This document shows, in pieces, positions 1 through 8,322 of a stretch of 61,159 bases of DNA. Position 1 is the stretch's first letter; each line of letters starts with the position of its first letter. The stretch spans positions 1 to 61,159 of the forward strand of contig CAYWYJ010000006.1 in assembly GCA_964462635.1 (NCBI GenBank), in the 5' to 3' direction. The stretch is from JBFMAI01 sp964462635. Lineage in GTDB: Bacteria; Planctomycetota; Phycisphaerae; UBA1845; Fen-1342. Position numbers and translations under genes: made by a program. The notes below the pieces were generated by a model, which did not search any database, was not told where the DNA came from, and was given only the letters and a program-made list of their open reading frames with translations.

Positions 1-163
1 CGTCCAGGTCAACCTGATCCGCCAGGAACACCAACGTCGACACCGGCTTGTCCGGCGCCGTGTTCGATAGGACCGACTGCAGGTACGAGTGAATCTCTCC
101 GCCTTGGACGGCGCCCGCGCCGAGTACGGCCAGGGCGAGGACCAGTGCTTCCGTTGATCGCAT
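1..163 (-). CDS. N-terminus of a secreted protein, possibly a subtilisin-type peptidase (partial)
   Basis: The reading frame starts at an ATG (161-163) and runs off the left edge, giving 54 residues. The first ~21 residues (MRSTEALVLALAVLGAGAVQ) look like a cleavable signal peptide. The rest includes VSTLVFLADQVDLD, which resembles the start of the inhibitor/propeptide region of planctomycete S8 proteases; that resemblance is from memory and weak. An AG-rich ribosome-binding region (GAGGAG) lies about 10 nt upstream of the ATG. The gene is co-directional with the M14 carboxypeptidase upstream of it, so the two may form a secreted protease pair. The product cannot be named with confidence because the catalytic part is outside the window. 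Confidence 0.55.
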   Translation of the reverse strand, partial: MRSTEALVLALAVLGAGAVQGGEIHSYLQSVLSNTAPDKPVSTLVFLADQVDLD

Positions 164-261
164 CACCTTGTGTCTCCTCGCCTGACAGCGAATCGAAGCG
201 GCGCCGCACGCCGCGAATCACCTGGGGCATACGAGATGTCGGTCACCACGGAAACGGGCCG

Positions 262-2697
262 CTACGGGTTCGTAAGTAAACGCACAAACGGGTTAATGTC
301 GCCAAAGTCCACCCGGCCGTCGCCGTTGATGTCGCCGAGCCGGATGTCGCAGTTCGGGAACTGCGCCGCATACCCCGCCGGGTTGGTCAACGCCAACACA
401 AACGGGTTGATATCGCCAAAATCCACGTTTCCGTCGCAGTTCAGGTCGCCGACCGGGTACGCCTGGGCGGCGACGCCCCAGATTTCCACGTCGTCGATGT
501 TCCAGCCGCAGTAGGTCCAACCGCTGTCCGTAATGCCCATCGTCCAGCGCAGGTACACCGTCGGCTGGTTGTCGGCCCACGTCGAGATGTTGAACTCCTG
601 CGCGACCCAGCTCAAGTCGGCCGTCTCGCTGTCGGGGTTGTTCCACACGTTGAACCAGTTGGACCCGTCCGTGCTGATGCGGACATAGGCTTTGTCGTAG
701 GTAAACCGTTCGACGCCCAACCAACGCCGGAACCGCAGGCTCGTCTGCGTCAGGTTCGAGCAGTCGATGGCCGGGGTCGTCAGGTGGTACTCCGGCATGT
801 TGTTGGTGTAGTCGCCGTTCAGGTTATAACCGTACACGTTGAGCCCGGTGTAGCCGCTGGTCGGATCAGGCCCGCCATACGCCCCGCCGCCGCCGGTCGG
901 CTTACCCCAGGCCCATAACCCGCCCGAAATCGACCACCCGGGATTGGTGTCCATGTTCCAGGCGTACTGGACCGTCGGCACGCCGACCTCCAACAGCACG
1001 TCGCGCGTCGTGTCGCCGACGTGGTTTGTCAGGTTCACGAATTGCACGACGTCCGTGTAGTTCCCGTTGGGCAGCCCGTTGGCGGCGGCCCCGATGGCGA
1101 CCCGCACGACCGCCGACCCCGCCGGCGGGATTGTCCCGGCCGCGTTGGTCAGCACGAGCCAGTTCGCCGTCTTGCTTGCTTGGTACTGAATAGGCGTCGG
1201 ATCCAGGTTCTCCAACGTATAGTCGACGTACCCCGGGCTGAACGGGCCGCCGTGCGGCCCCAGCGCGTGCAGCCCGTCCCACGGCCGCACCCGCAGGCCG
1301 GTCGGCGGCGCAAGCTGGACGTTCACGATCTTGGCCGTGTTAGCGACAATCGTCACCGGGACAACCTGCGGCTCGTACCCGGCGGCCGAGAAACGGACCT
1401 GGTAATTGCCCGGCGGCGCGAAGACGTGGTAGCGCCCGAACCGCGGCTCGCTGTAGTTCGTCTCGCCGTTGGGGAAGTTGATCCCCACCAGCTCAATGTC
1501 CGCCACCACCGGGGCGTGAGTCACGGCATCGGTCACGTGCCCGGAGAGCGGAATGGGCCGCTCCAGGATGTACAGGGCACCCGGAAACACCATCTGCGCC
1601 TCGGCCTGGGCGCTGGCGTACGTCGGCTGAAACTCGGTGTGCGTCTCGATCAGAAAGCCGTACGTCCCGCGTTTGGCCAGTTGCCACTCCTGCTCCTCGC
1701 CCTCGGCGCTCGGCGTCCGTATCGCGCCGCCATAGCCCGACGCCTGCGAGATCGCGGTCGCTTCGGCGTCCAGGTAGGCGTCGAACGGGTGCGTGTGGCA
1801 GCAGTAGCCTGGCAGCACCTCCCGGCCGGACGAGTGGTAATCCACGACCTTCGTGAAGTGCCGGTCGTTGGCAAACAGGACCATCGTCTGCGTCTCGGAC
1901 TCCGACGCCGGCGACGGGCCCTTGTACGTGTCGGACGACGGGCTGGTGCTGCCGGAGCAGGACGACGACCACCCAAACGGGTAGTTGCGATTCAGGTCCA
2001 CCCCGGTCCCGCCCGTGAACACCGTCCGGTTCTTCCGCCACATGTTCTCCGTGTAGTACATGTACTGGTAGCCGTCCGGGTTCCACACCGGGGCGATCCA
2101 GATTTCGTAGTTGTCCACCAGGGTCGTGATGCGGGGGTCCACGCCGTACTTCGTCGTGAATTGCTCCAGCGCATACAGGGCGATCACGGGCGTGACGATC
2201 TCGCGGGCGTGATGGCAGGCCACGAGCAGGAATGTCGGCTCGTCCTCATCCTGCGCCACGTTATCGGACACCTTGACCGCGTACAGGTGCCGGCCTTCGT
2301 ACGTGACCGGGGCCCCGAACGTGGCCGTCAGGTCCACGAACTGACAGATCGCCGGGTAATTCGCGGCGGTTTGCTGCAACTGATTGTTGATGGCCGCCAG
2401 ATCGGGGTAGCCGGGGGGAATATCCTGGCCGAAGACCTCCGTTAGCGGACGGCTGACGCCCAGCACCCGCATCTCGAGCCCGCGTTCCTCCAGCAGGACC
2501 AACATCCGGTCCGAGGCGATGACCTCCAGCCGACCGGCGGTCACGGAACCTTCAACCACGTCGAAGCCTTCCCGCTCCAGGGCCGCCGCCAGGGCCGGGG
2601 CATCCGCCGTCGTGATCTCGACGTGGGTCAGGGTCTGGGCGACAGCAGCCAGCGGCCAGCCGCACAGCGCGGCTACGAGCGCCAAGCGTAGTGCCAT
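262..2697 (-). CDS. Secreted M14 zinc carboxypeptidase with C-terminal calcium-binding (dockerin-like) tail
   Basis: An 811-residue exported metallocarboxypeptidase that should remove C-terminal amino acids from extracellular peptides. Residues 1-21 are a signal peptide ending AVAQ. Residues ~22-80 look like a propeptide. The M14 domain spans ~95-380, with zinc ligands in HHARE (H163, E166) and DYHSSG (H288), substrate-pocket motifs NPDGY (206-210) and DLNRNYP (234-240), and the likely catalytic Glu in FLIETHTE (E351). A carboxypeptidase-regulatory-like beta domain follows (~384-465), then a BACON-like segment and a jelly-roll-like region with many aromatics. The last ~57 residues carry two EF-hand-like units, GDLNCDGNVDFGD and GDINGDGRVDFGD, typical of Phycisphaerae secreted enzymes. 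The ATG at 2697 is chosen because the signal peptide begins there; the 73 codons upstream look non-coding. Confidence 0.93.
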   Translation of the reverse strand: MALRLALVAALCGWPLAAVAQTLTHVEITTADAPALAAALEREGFDVVEGSVTAGRLEVIASDRMLVLLEERGLEMRVLGVSRPLTEVFGQDIPPGYPDLAAINNQLQQTAANYPAICQFVDLTATFGAPVTYEGRHLYAVKVSDNVAQDEDEPTFLLVACHHAREIVTPVIALYALEQFTTKYGVDPRITTLVDNYEIWIAPVWNPDGYQYMYYTENMWRKNRTVFTGGTGVDLNRNYPFGWSSSCSGSTSPSSDTYKGPSPASESETQTMVLFANDRHFTKVVDYHSSGREVLPGYCCHTHPFDAYLDAEATAISQASGYGGAIRTPSAEGEEQEWQLAKRGTYGFLIETHTEFQPTYASAQAEAQMVFPGALYILERPIPLSGHVTDAVTHAPVVADIELVGINFPNGETNYSEPRFGRYHVFAPPGNYQVRFSAAGYEPQVVPVTIVANTAKIVNVQLAPPTGLRVRPWDGLHALGPHGGPFSPGYVDYTLENLDPTPIQYQASKTANWLVLTNAAGTIPPAGSAVVRVAIGAAANGLPNGNYTDVVQFVNLTNHVGDTTRDVLLEVGVPTVQYAWNMDTNPGWSISGGLWAWGKPTGGGGAYGGPDPTSGYTGLNVYGYNLNGDYTNNMPEYHLTTPAIDCSNLTQTSLRFRRWLGVERFTYDKAYVRISTDGSNWFNVWNNPDSETADLSWVAQEFNISTWADNQPTVYLRWTMGITDSGWTYCGWNIDDVEIWGVAAQAYPVGDLNCDGNVDFGDINPFVLALTNPAGYAAQFPNCDIRLGDINGDGRVDFGDINPFVRLLTNP

Positions 2698-3025
2698 GAT
2701 GCAGGTCTCCGTGCTATCCCGACTTGAATAGGACCGATATTCCAGCGCAGTGGCGGACCATCTTTCCCCTGGCTCGCACTCCTCGCCAAGTTCCTTGTAC
2801 TCCGCCGGCCGCTGTCGCGTCAAGCATTTCCTGCGGCCGACTCGGACCGAGGCGCGACCGTGTGTTGAGGCGGCAAGCTCCCGGGCCGGGACCGGGAACC
2901 CGGTCACGCTCCCCATACCGCGCCCGATTGCCGCTCCCTCGGGTCCGCATTAGCATCGTCCCGACCAGCGATCGCTCGGCGCCGGCGGCCGGCGACCGCC
3001 ACGGCCCTCGGTTCGGAGCATGCGA

Positions 3026-3829
3026 ATGCTCGTTGACGTTCACGCGCACATCGGCCAGCTTTCGGCGGCGGCCGCCCGGCCGACACGGATCGGCCTCTAT
3101 GCGGGCACGTGCGGGCTCGACGCGGTGCTGGTGTCGAACCAGGACGCGGCGGCCGAGCCGCGGGGGGCCGCGAACCAGGACGAGGTCGACGCGAATGAGA
3201 CCTGTCTGACGGCGTGCCGCTCACAGTCCCGCCTGGTTCCGCTGTATTGGGTGCGCGCGGGGCAGTTCGACAGCCAGCCCGATGCGATGGCGGGGGCCCT
3301 GGCGACCGAGCCCTTCGCCGGCGTGGTCTTTGCCCCGGCGGCCAATCACTACGAGGCGGACGACCCGCTGCTCAACCCGTACCTGACGGCCCTGGAGCGG
3401 ACCGTGCGGCCCGCGCTGTTCTGCGTGACCGATGCGCCCGCGGCGACGCCGGCCCGGGTCGTGCGCCTGGCCGAGCGGCACCCGCGCGTGCCGGTCATCC
3501 TGTGTTGCTGCGGGGGCAGCGCGGATACGCGGGCGGCGCTGCTGGACGCGGTGGGGTCCGCGTGCAAGCGGAAGGCCGCCGACGTGTACGTGGACACGTC
3601 CCACGCCGACGGAGACGGCATTCGGGCGGCGATCCGGGCGTTGGGGGCCGACCGGGTGCTGTTCGGCACCGACGCCTTGCGGCACGGCGACGCCCACATC
3701 CCGCGGACGATCGCGCTGCTCGACGAGCTACGCAAGACAGTCCCGGGCGTCGAGTTCGAGCAGGTGGCCGGGGGCAACGCGGCGCGGCTCTTCGGGCTGG
3801 GAGGCCCCGGGCGGCTGCGGCTAGGATGA
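3026..3829 (+). CDS. Metal-dependent amidohydrolase-family TIM-barrel protein
   Basis: A 267-residue protein beginning MLVDVHAHIG, the HxH metal-binding strand of amidohydrolase (Amidohydro_2/TatD-like) barrels. Later strands show PVILCCCGG and VLFGTDALRHGD, the latter carrying the Asp expected at the end of strand 8. The substrate is unknown. The start is set at the ATG at 3026 because GGAG (3015-3018) lies 7 nt upstream. The in-frame ATG at 3020 would have the Shine-Dalgarno directly against it. The gene is divergent from the carboxypeptidase and is followed by a degenerate palindromic repeat. Confidence 0.8.
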   Translation: MLVDVHAHIGQLSAAAARPTRIGLYAGTCGLDAVLVSNQDAAAEPRGAANQDEVDANETCLTACRSQSRLVPLYWVRAGQFDSQPDAMAGALATEPFAGVVFAPAANHYEADDPLLNPYLTALERTVRPALFCVTDAPAATPARVVRLAERHPRVPVILCCCGGSADTRAALLDAVGSACKRKAADVYVDTSHADGDGIRAAIRALGADRVLFGTDALRHGDAHIPRTIALLDELRKTVPGVEFEQVAGGNAARLFGLGGPGRLRLG

Positions 3830-3855
3830 GGGGGTTCAAGTGGGCTCTCGCGACC

Positions 3856-3936
3856 GCGTGACACCGGAGGGCGACGATCCCGCGGAGCCGTGGCTCGCCC
3901 GGAGGCAGCGGCTCGGCGGAGCCTCGCTCTCCCGTG
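3856..3936. repeat. Degenerate copy of palindromic repeat family A
   Basis: GGAGGGCGACGATC, then GGAGCCGTGGCTCGCC, then GGAGCCTCGCTCTCCC: a diverged version of the GGGAGGGCGAGG...CTCGCCCTCCC element found intact at 12.8, 13.7 and 37.1 kb. It fills the gap between the amidohydrolase and the sigma factor. Confidence 0.55.
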
Positions 3937-4104
3937 CAGTGTTCGATTTCCCTGGATACCGACATAGCCCGAAAATCCCTAGGATGTGGGGGCGGGAGCG
4001 GGCATGGCCCGATAACTCGCAACCCGCGGCCCCAAGGACCGCGTCCGCCATCGCGGCCCGGCTCTGAACCGCTGATCCGTCCCGTCGTAACACTGGAGTG
4101 AACG

Positions 4105-4719
4105 GTGGACAACAAACGCGACGAGGAACTGCTGGCCGAGCACTTGGCTGGAAGGCCCGGCGCGTTCGAGATCCTGGTGGCCCGCTATGCCGACGACCTG
4201 TATGCGTTTTTTCAGCGTTTCGTCGGCAAGGCCGGGGCCGCGGACGACCTCGTTCAGGAGACGTTTCTTCAGGTCCACCTGTCCGCGGGCACGTTCGACC
4301 CGTCGCGGAGCTTCAAGCCCTGGTTGTACACCATCGCCGCCAACAAGGGCCGCGACTACATGCGGGCCCGTGGACGCCGGCCGGCCCAGTCGCTGGACCA
4401 GCCGACGGGCGGCCAGGAATCGGCGTCGCTGGGCGACTGGCTGGAAGCGGCCGGCGCCACCGCGGACGACGACTTGGCCACGCGGGAGCTGCGGCAACGC
4501 GTGCGGGCCTTAATGTCTGAAATGCCGGAAGCCCAGCGGCTCATTCTGGTACTGGGCCATTTCCACCGGCTCCCGTATGCGGAGATTGCCGAAATCCTCG
4601 GCATCCCGGTCGGAACGGTGAAATCGCGGCTGCACGCCGCGGTCAATCGATTTGCCGCGTTGTGGCTGGCCCGCTCGCCCGATGGGCGGGCCGGACCGCC
4701 GCCTGGAGCGCAGGAGTGA
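4105..4719 (+). CDS. ECF RNA polymerase sigma factor
   Basis: A 204-residue sigma-70 family protein of extracytoplasmic-function size. Region 2 spans roughly 10-80, with ADDLVQETFLQVHLSAGTFDPSRSFKPWLYTIAANKGRD split over the 2.2-2.4 helices. Region 4 (~130-190) contains LPYAEIAEILGIPVGTVKSRL, the DNA-binding helix-turn-helix. The start is a GTG with GGAG about 7 nt upstream. The stop codon overlaps the start of the next gene as TGATG, so sigma factor and membrane partner are translationally coupled, the usual arrangement for a sigma/anti-sigma pair. Confidence 0.93.
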   Translation: MDNKRDEELLAEHLAGRPGAFEILVARYADDLYAFFQRFVGKAGAADDLVQETFLQVHLSAGTFDPSRSFKPWLYTIAANKGRDYMRARGRRPAQSLDQPTGGQESASLGDWLEAAGATADDDLATRELRQRVRALMSEMPEAQRLILVLGHFHRLPYAEIAEILGIPVGTVKSRLHAAVNRFAALWLARSPDGRAGPPPGAQE

Positions 4720-5741
4720 TGTCCGAGACGCCCACGTCCGAGTTCGACCCCCGGCTGCTCGACCTGCACCTGGGGCACTTGTCCGAAGCGGAGCAGGCCG
4801 AATTGCGCGGGCGCATCGACGCGGACCCGCGGCTGAAGGCAGAGCACGAAGCACTCCAAAGTGTGTTTTCCGCCCTCGGCCTGCTGCGCGACCAGCCCAT
4901 GCCGGCGGACCTGCCGGCCCGGACGATGGCCCGCGTGCGCGCCGCGGGTCGTCCGCCGCGGGTCGTCCGGCCCGCCGACCGGCTGACGAAGCATGTTGAG
5001 CGGCACTCGGCGCCGCTGTTCCGCCTGGGGCGGCTGACGGACGTGGTGGCAGTGGCCGCGCTGGTCGTGCTGGCGGTGGGGCTCGGCTTGCCGGGGATGC
5101 TGCACCTGCGCGAGCGGCAGCAGCGGCTGGGGTGTTCGTACAACCTGGCCCAGCTCGGCGCGGGCGTGCAGCAGTACCTCAACACGTACAACGCCAGTTT
5201 GCCGTTCGCGGGCTGGGGGCCGGGGCGGTCGTGGCAGCCGACGGGCGATACGAGCGTCCAGGTGGTCCCCAACCGCCGGCATGTTTACCCGCTCCTCCTG
5301 CAAGCCTATGTGCTGGACCCGCGCGTCTTCGTGTGTCCATCGCAGCCGCACGTGCCGATGCCGGCCAGCGAGGTCCAGCGTCACGACGATTTCCTGGAAG
5401 GGCGCAACGTCAGCTACGCCTATCAGAACATGGCGGGCGTGCGGCCGTCGGGCCGCGACGATCCCCGCCAGCCCATTCTCGCCGACGAGAACCCGCTCTT
5501 CGACGAAGGCCTCCCGCTCTTTGACGCCCGCCGCCTGCCACGTTTCGACGCCACCCGGGCCAACTCGCGGGCGCACGGCGGCGCGGGGCAGAACATTCTG
5601 ACGCTGAGCGGAGAGGTGAAGTGGACGATCACGCCCCTGGTCGGCGTCGACGGGGACAACATCTGGACGCTGCACGGCGTGAGCCACTACACGGGGCGCG
5701 AGGGGCCGACCAGCGCGACGGATTCCCATCTGCTCAAGTAG
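4719..5741 (+). CDS. Membrane anti-sigma factor with prepilin-like (H-X9-DG type) outer domain
   Basis: A 340-residue single-pass membrane protein. Residues 1-75 form a helical anti-sigma-like domain (DLHLGHLSEAEQAELRGRI) without the HxxxCxxC zinc site of ZAS proteins. A transmembrane helix lies at ~107-130. The outer part begins GCSYNLAQLGAGVQQYLNTY, resembling the C..NLKQ.G.AL..Y start of planctomycete DUF1559/prepilin-like proteins. It ends with AHGGAGQNILTLSGEV, close to the H-X9-DG motif of that family but with SG instead of DG. ATG 4719 is chosen because of the TGATG overlap with the sigma gene. Inference: it sequesters the sigma factor and senses an envelope cue. Partner assignment rests on gene order. 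Confidence 0.8.
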   Translation: MSETPTSEFDPRLLDLHLGHLSEAEQAELRGRIDADPRLKAEHEALQSVFSALGLLRDQPMPADLPARTMARVRAAGRPPRVVRPADRLTKHVERHSAPLFRLGRLTDVVAVAALVVLAVGLGLPGMLHLRERQQRLGCSYNLAQLGAGVQQYLNTYNASLPFAGWGPGRSWQPTGDTSVQVVPNRRHVYPLLLQAYVLDPRVFVCPSQPHVPMPASEVQRHDDFLEGRNVSYAYQNMAGVRPSGRDDPRQPILADENPLFDEGLPLFDARRLPRFDATRANSRAHGGAGQNILTLSGEVKWTITPLVGVDGDNIWTLHGVSHYTGREGPTSATDSHLLK

Positions 5742-5775
5742 GGTCGGTCGCGGCCGCTCCAACCCACATGTCCAA

Positions 5776-5940
5776 ACGAACCACAGAGGCACAGAGACAC
5801 AGAGGTTTGTTGGCAGTGAAGTTGCGCCGTGTGCGCAAGCCCGCGCCCGGTGTCACGCGGCTGCGCAGTCAGGCGATGGCAGGTAGCCGTGGTACCTGAC
5901 CTCTTCGCTCTTCTCTGTGCCTCTGTGTCCCTGTGGTACT
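5776..5940. repeat. Inverted repeat pair of the CCACAGAGGCACAGAG type
   Basis: ACCACAGAGGCACAGAGACA on the left (about 5779-5804) pairs with the reverse complement at 5911-5937, with about 105 bp between. The whole fills the gap between the convergent anti-sigma and YprB genes. Similar CCACAGAG repeats are common in planctomycete and acidobacterial intergenic DNA. It has a MITE-like layout but no coding capacity. Confidence 0.7.
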
Positions 5941-5949
5941 GCCTCCCGG

Positions 5950-6747
5950 TTAGCGGGGCGGTTCGGCCAGGCGGACGAGCAGTTCCGCGCACGACACCAG
6001 GTCGATGCGGTTGTGTTCGAGCACGGGCCGCAGCGGGGCGGCGTTGCCGGTCCGCATGAAGTGGTGAAACAGGTCGGGCACGTCGCAGCTCGGCACGTCG
6101 CCGACCCGTGGGCGTTTGAGAATGTGTTGTTCCAGCGTCACCAGCCGACAATCCGGCACGCGGTGCCGCCACGCCCGGCGGGCCGCGTGCAACAGATCGA
6201 CGTGGACCCGCGGCGACGGCAGCGGCACGCGGTGGACGGTGGCCCGGTCGCGCAGGAACGGTTCGTCGAAGCTCTTGCCGTTGAACGTCACCCACGTGTC
6301 GCGCTCCACGGCGAGTTCGGCCACCGCGCGCAGGATCGCTTCTTCCTCGGGGTAATCGCGCGCCAGCAGTTGCCGTACTCGCAGCGGCTGCTGATCGGCG
6401 AGAACGACGCCGATCAGGAACACCGGCGCGCCGGCCAGGCCGCCGGTTTCGATGTCCAGCAGCATGGTGCGCCGCGGGTCGAGCGCTGCGCGCGCTTCCC
6501 CCGCCATCCGCCACGCGAAACCGGTAGGCCACGCGGCGAGCGACGGCGTGGCGCCCACCGCGGTGAAGGGGGTGTCGACGCGCCAGTAGCTCGCCCGTCC
6601 CGCGTTGGCCGGGCCGCCGCCGAGGACCTCCTCCAGCCGCGCCGGTAGCGCGGAGCGCTGCCGGGTGGCACCGGTCGCGCCGCTCGCCGGGCGCCGCCGC
6701 GCGAAGCCGGCCGCCAATTCATCGAGCTTGCGGCGGATTTCGCTCAT
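5950..6747 (-). CDS. YprB-type ribonuclease H-like exonuclease domain protein
   Basis: A 265-residue protein with an RNase H-like (DnaQ/YprB) fold from ~90 to 260. Visible metal-site motifs are LLDIETGG (DxE, exo I), VTFNGKSFDEPFL (exo II), VDLLHAARR and LEHNRIDLVSCAELL (Asp of exo III). The N-terminal ~85 residues are Arg/Ala-rich and unassigned. It probably acts as a 3'-5' nuclease on nucleic acid; the substrate is unknown. Its ATG overlaps the stop of thiE by 4 nt (ATGA), so it is the last gene of a minus-strand operon. Confidence 0.85.
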   Translation of the reverse strand: MSEIRRKLDELAAGFARRRPASGATGATRQRSALPARLEEVLGGGPANAGRASYWRVDTPFTAVGATPSLAAWPTGFAWRMAGEARAALDPRRTMLLDIETGGLAGAPVFLIGVVLADQQPLRVRQLLARDYPEEEAILRAVAELAVERDTWVTFNGKSFDEPFLRDRATVHRVPLPSPRVHVDLLHAARRAWRHRVPDCRLVTLEQHILKRPRVGDVPSCDVPDLFHHFMRTGNAAPLRPVLEHNRIDLVSCAELLVRLAEPPR

Positions 6748-7787
6748 GACGTCGCCCCGTGGGCGGCGGCGAGAATGGCCCGGGCGGCCGCGGCCGGATC
6801 GTCAGTGCTGATGACGTCGGCGCAGACCGCGACGCAGGTCGCGCCGGCGGCGAAGACCCGCGTGACGTTCGTCGCCGTGATGCCGCCGATCGCCACCAAC
6901 GGGAGGTCGGTTTTCGGGCGCACGGCGGCGAGGGTCTCCGGGCCGGCGATGTGGGCCTGCGGCTTCGTCTCGCTGGTGAACATCGGCCCGACCGCGAGGT
7001 AGTCCGGCTCCTCCGCCAACGCCGCGTCGAATTGCGCCGGCGTGTGCGTGCTCTTGCCGACGAGCACCGCCGCGCCCGCGACATGCCGGACCTCCCGGAC
7101 CGACAAGTCGTCCTGACCGACGTGAACGATGTCGGCCCCGACGAGCCGCGCGAGGTCGGGTCGATCGTTGACGGCCAACAGGACACCGCGCTCGCGCGTC
7201 AGCTCGCGCAGCCGGCGGGCCCGATCGAGCAGCTCGCGGTCGGTCAGCCCCTTCTCGCGGAGCTGGAGACAGCCCGCGCCGCCGTCGATCGCCGCCGCCG
7301 CCGTCTCCAGCCACGGGCGCCGACAGAGGGCCTCGGTGATGAGGACATAGAGCCGCACCTCACGGAAGCGCCGCCGCCGGGTGCCCCGCAGGACAATCCG
7401 CTGCTCCAGCTCATAGACGCGGTAGCGAAGCTGCTCGGCGGCGGCCGCCGCGTCGGCGGAGACGACCTTGCCATACTCGCCCAGCACGCGGGCGGATTCG
7501 GTCAGCCGGGCGAACGCGGCCCGCACGACGTCTTCGATCGTCTCGCGGCGCAGCTCGGTCGGGGTCTTCACATCGCGGCCGACGTCGCCCACGATGTCGC
7601 GCGCGGTCAGCAGGGCGTCGGCCCCGAGGGCCGCGACGATGCCGCGCAACTCGTGGCGGCAGCGTTTGACCGCCGACGCCGCGTCCGCATCGTCCAGCGT
7701 GAAGCGCGCGTGGTCCTCGACCACCCGCAACGCCTCTCGCGTGCGGTTTACGTTCACATCGAGGATGCGAAGGACATCGGCGTCCAC
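6744..7787 (-). CDS. thiE: Thiamine-phosphate synthase with N-terminal ThiD2-like domain
   Basis: A 347-residue cytoplasmic enzyme joining HMP-pyrophosphate and thiazole phosphate to make thiamine phosphate. The ThiE barrel occupies ~145-345: LREKGL (phosphate/HMP-PP site), VNDRPDLARLVGADIVHVGQDDL, VGKSTHTPAQ, YLAVGPMFTSETK and VAIGGITATNV. The first ~135 residues (RILDVNVNRTREALRVVEDHARF) match the extra helical domain seen in planctomycete and deltaproteobacterial ThiE proteins, about 130 residues beyond normal ThiE. The start is GTG with GGAG 9 nt upstream. The stop overlaps the next start. Supplying thiamine diphosphate is the expected role. No thiamine riboswitch was recognised upstream. 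Confidence 0.92.
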   Translation of the reverse strand: MDADVLRILDVNVNRTREALRVVEDHARFTLDDADAASAVKRCRHELRGIVAALGADALLTARDIVGDVGRDVKTPTELRRETIEDVVRAAFARLTESARVLGEYGKVVSADAAAAAEQLRYRVYELEQRIVLRGTRRRRFREVRLYVLITEALCRRPWLETAAAAIDGGAGCLQLREKGLTDRELLDRARRLRELTRERGVLLAVNDRPDLARLVGADIVHVGQDDLSVREVRHVAGAAVLVGKSTHTPAQFDAALAEEPDYLAVGPMFTSETKPQAHIAGPETLAAVRPKTDLPLVAIGGITATNVTRVFAAGATCVAVCADVISTDDPAAAARAILAAAHGATS

Positions 7788-7827
7788 GAATCACGACTCC
7801 GTCCGCCGGCGCCGCGGGGCCTCAGCC

Positions 7828-8241
7828 TTACATACTGCCGGACGCGATTCCCGTCACGCCGCGGGCGATGCGGACCAGGTGGACCGCCCCGACGACGACG
7901 GGGAAGGCGCTGATGGCCACGGCCCAGCGGGCCAGCTTGGCCCCCGTCTCGTGCCGGAACCGTCCCACGGTCTCGCAAATGAGCACGACCAGCACCACCA
8001 CCGCGAACTTGAACGCGGTCAGGCCGGGCAGGTCATGCCGGTCGATGATCCAGTCGGCCAGCGTGTTCACCTCCGTCCCCCCGTGCTGGAGGATCAGCCA
8101 GGTGAACAAGATGTCGAGGGACGAGACGAACACGTACCACGTGTACAAGTCCGGGTACCGCGCGGCGCGGCGCCAGAACGAGCGGGCCGCCGAACGCGGC
8201 GGCGGCGCGGGCAGGCTGGATGGCGGCATCTGCGGGGCCAT
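7828..8241 (-). CDS. DUF5658-like small membrane protein
   Basis: A 137-residue protein with three predicted membrane segments (YVFVSSLDILFTWLILQ, FKFAVVVLVVLICETV, WAVAISAFPVVVGAVHLV). The SLDILFTW...EVNTLADWII pattern is that of DUF5658 proteins, whose function is unknown. ATG 8241 is preferred over an upstream in-frame GTG at 8265 because a TACAAT -10 box on the minus strand (8267-8272) would start transcription between them. A paralogue is encoded at 13.2 kb. Confidence 0.75.
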   Translation of the reverse strand: MAPQMPPSSLPAPPPRSAARSFWRRAARYPDLYTWYVFVSSLDILFTWLILQHGGTEVNTLADWIIDRHDLPGLTAFKFAVVVLVVLICETVGRFRHETGAKLARWAVAISAFPVVVGAVHLVRIARGVTGIASGSM

Positions 8242-8266
8242 CGGCGATTTCCCAAACCGGCCCACT

Positions 8267-8272
8267 ATTGTA
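8267..8272 (-). promoter_or_regulatory. Putative -10 box (TACAAT) of the DUF5658 gene
   Basis: TACAAT on the minus strand lies 25 nt upstream of the ATG at 8241, which would give a leader of about 18 nt. No good -35 is visible. Confidence 0.4.
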
Positions 8273-8322
8273 CCCGCCCGGCGGCGGCGGGCCGTTGGCG
8301 GGCGAAGCGTGGCCGCGGGAAA

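Noticed and set aside
1021..2445. Long open frame antisense to the M14 carboxypeptidase
   Set aside because: In GC-rich DNA the reverse frame of a real gene stays open. Its translation is Arg/Val/Asp-rich without any domain, while the minus strand has clear M14 motifs.
6744..7787. Thiamine riboswitch upstream of thiE
   Set aside because: I looked for the conserved CUGAGA and ACCUGA-like elements in the short region upstream of 7787 and did not see them.
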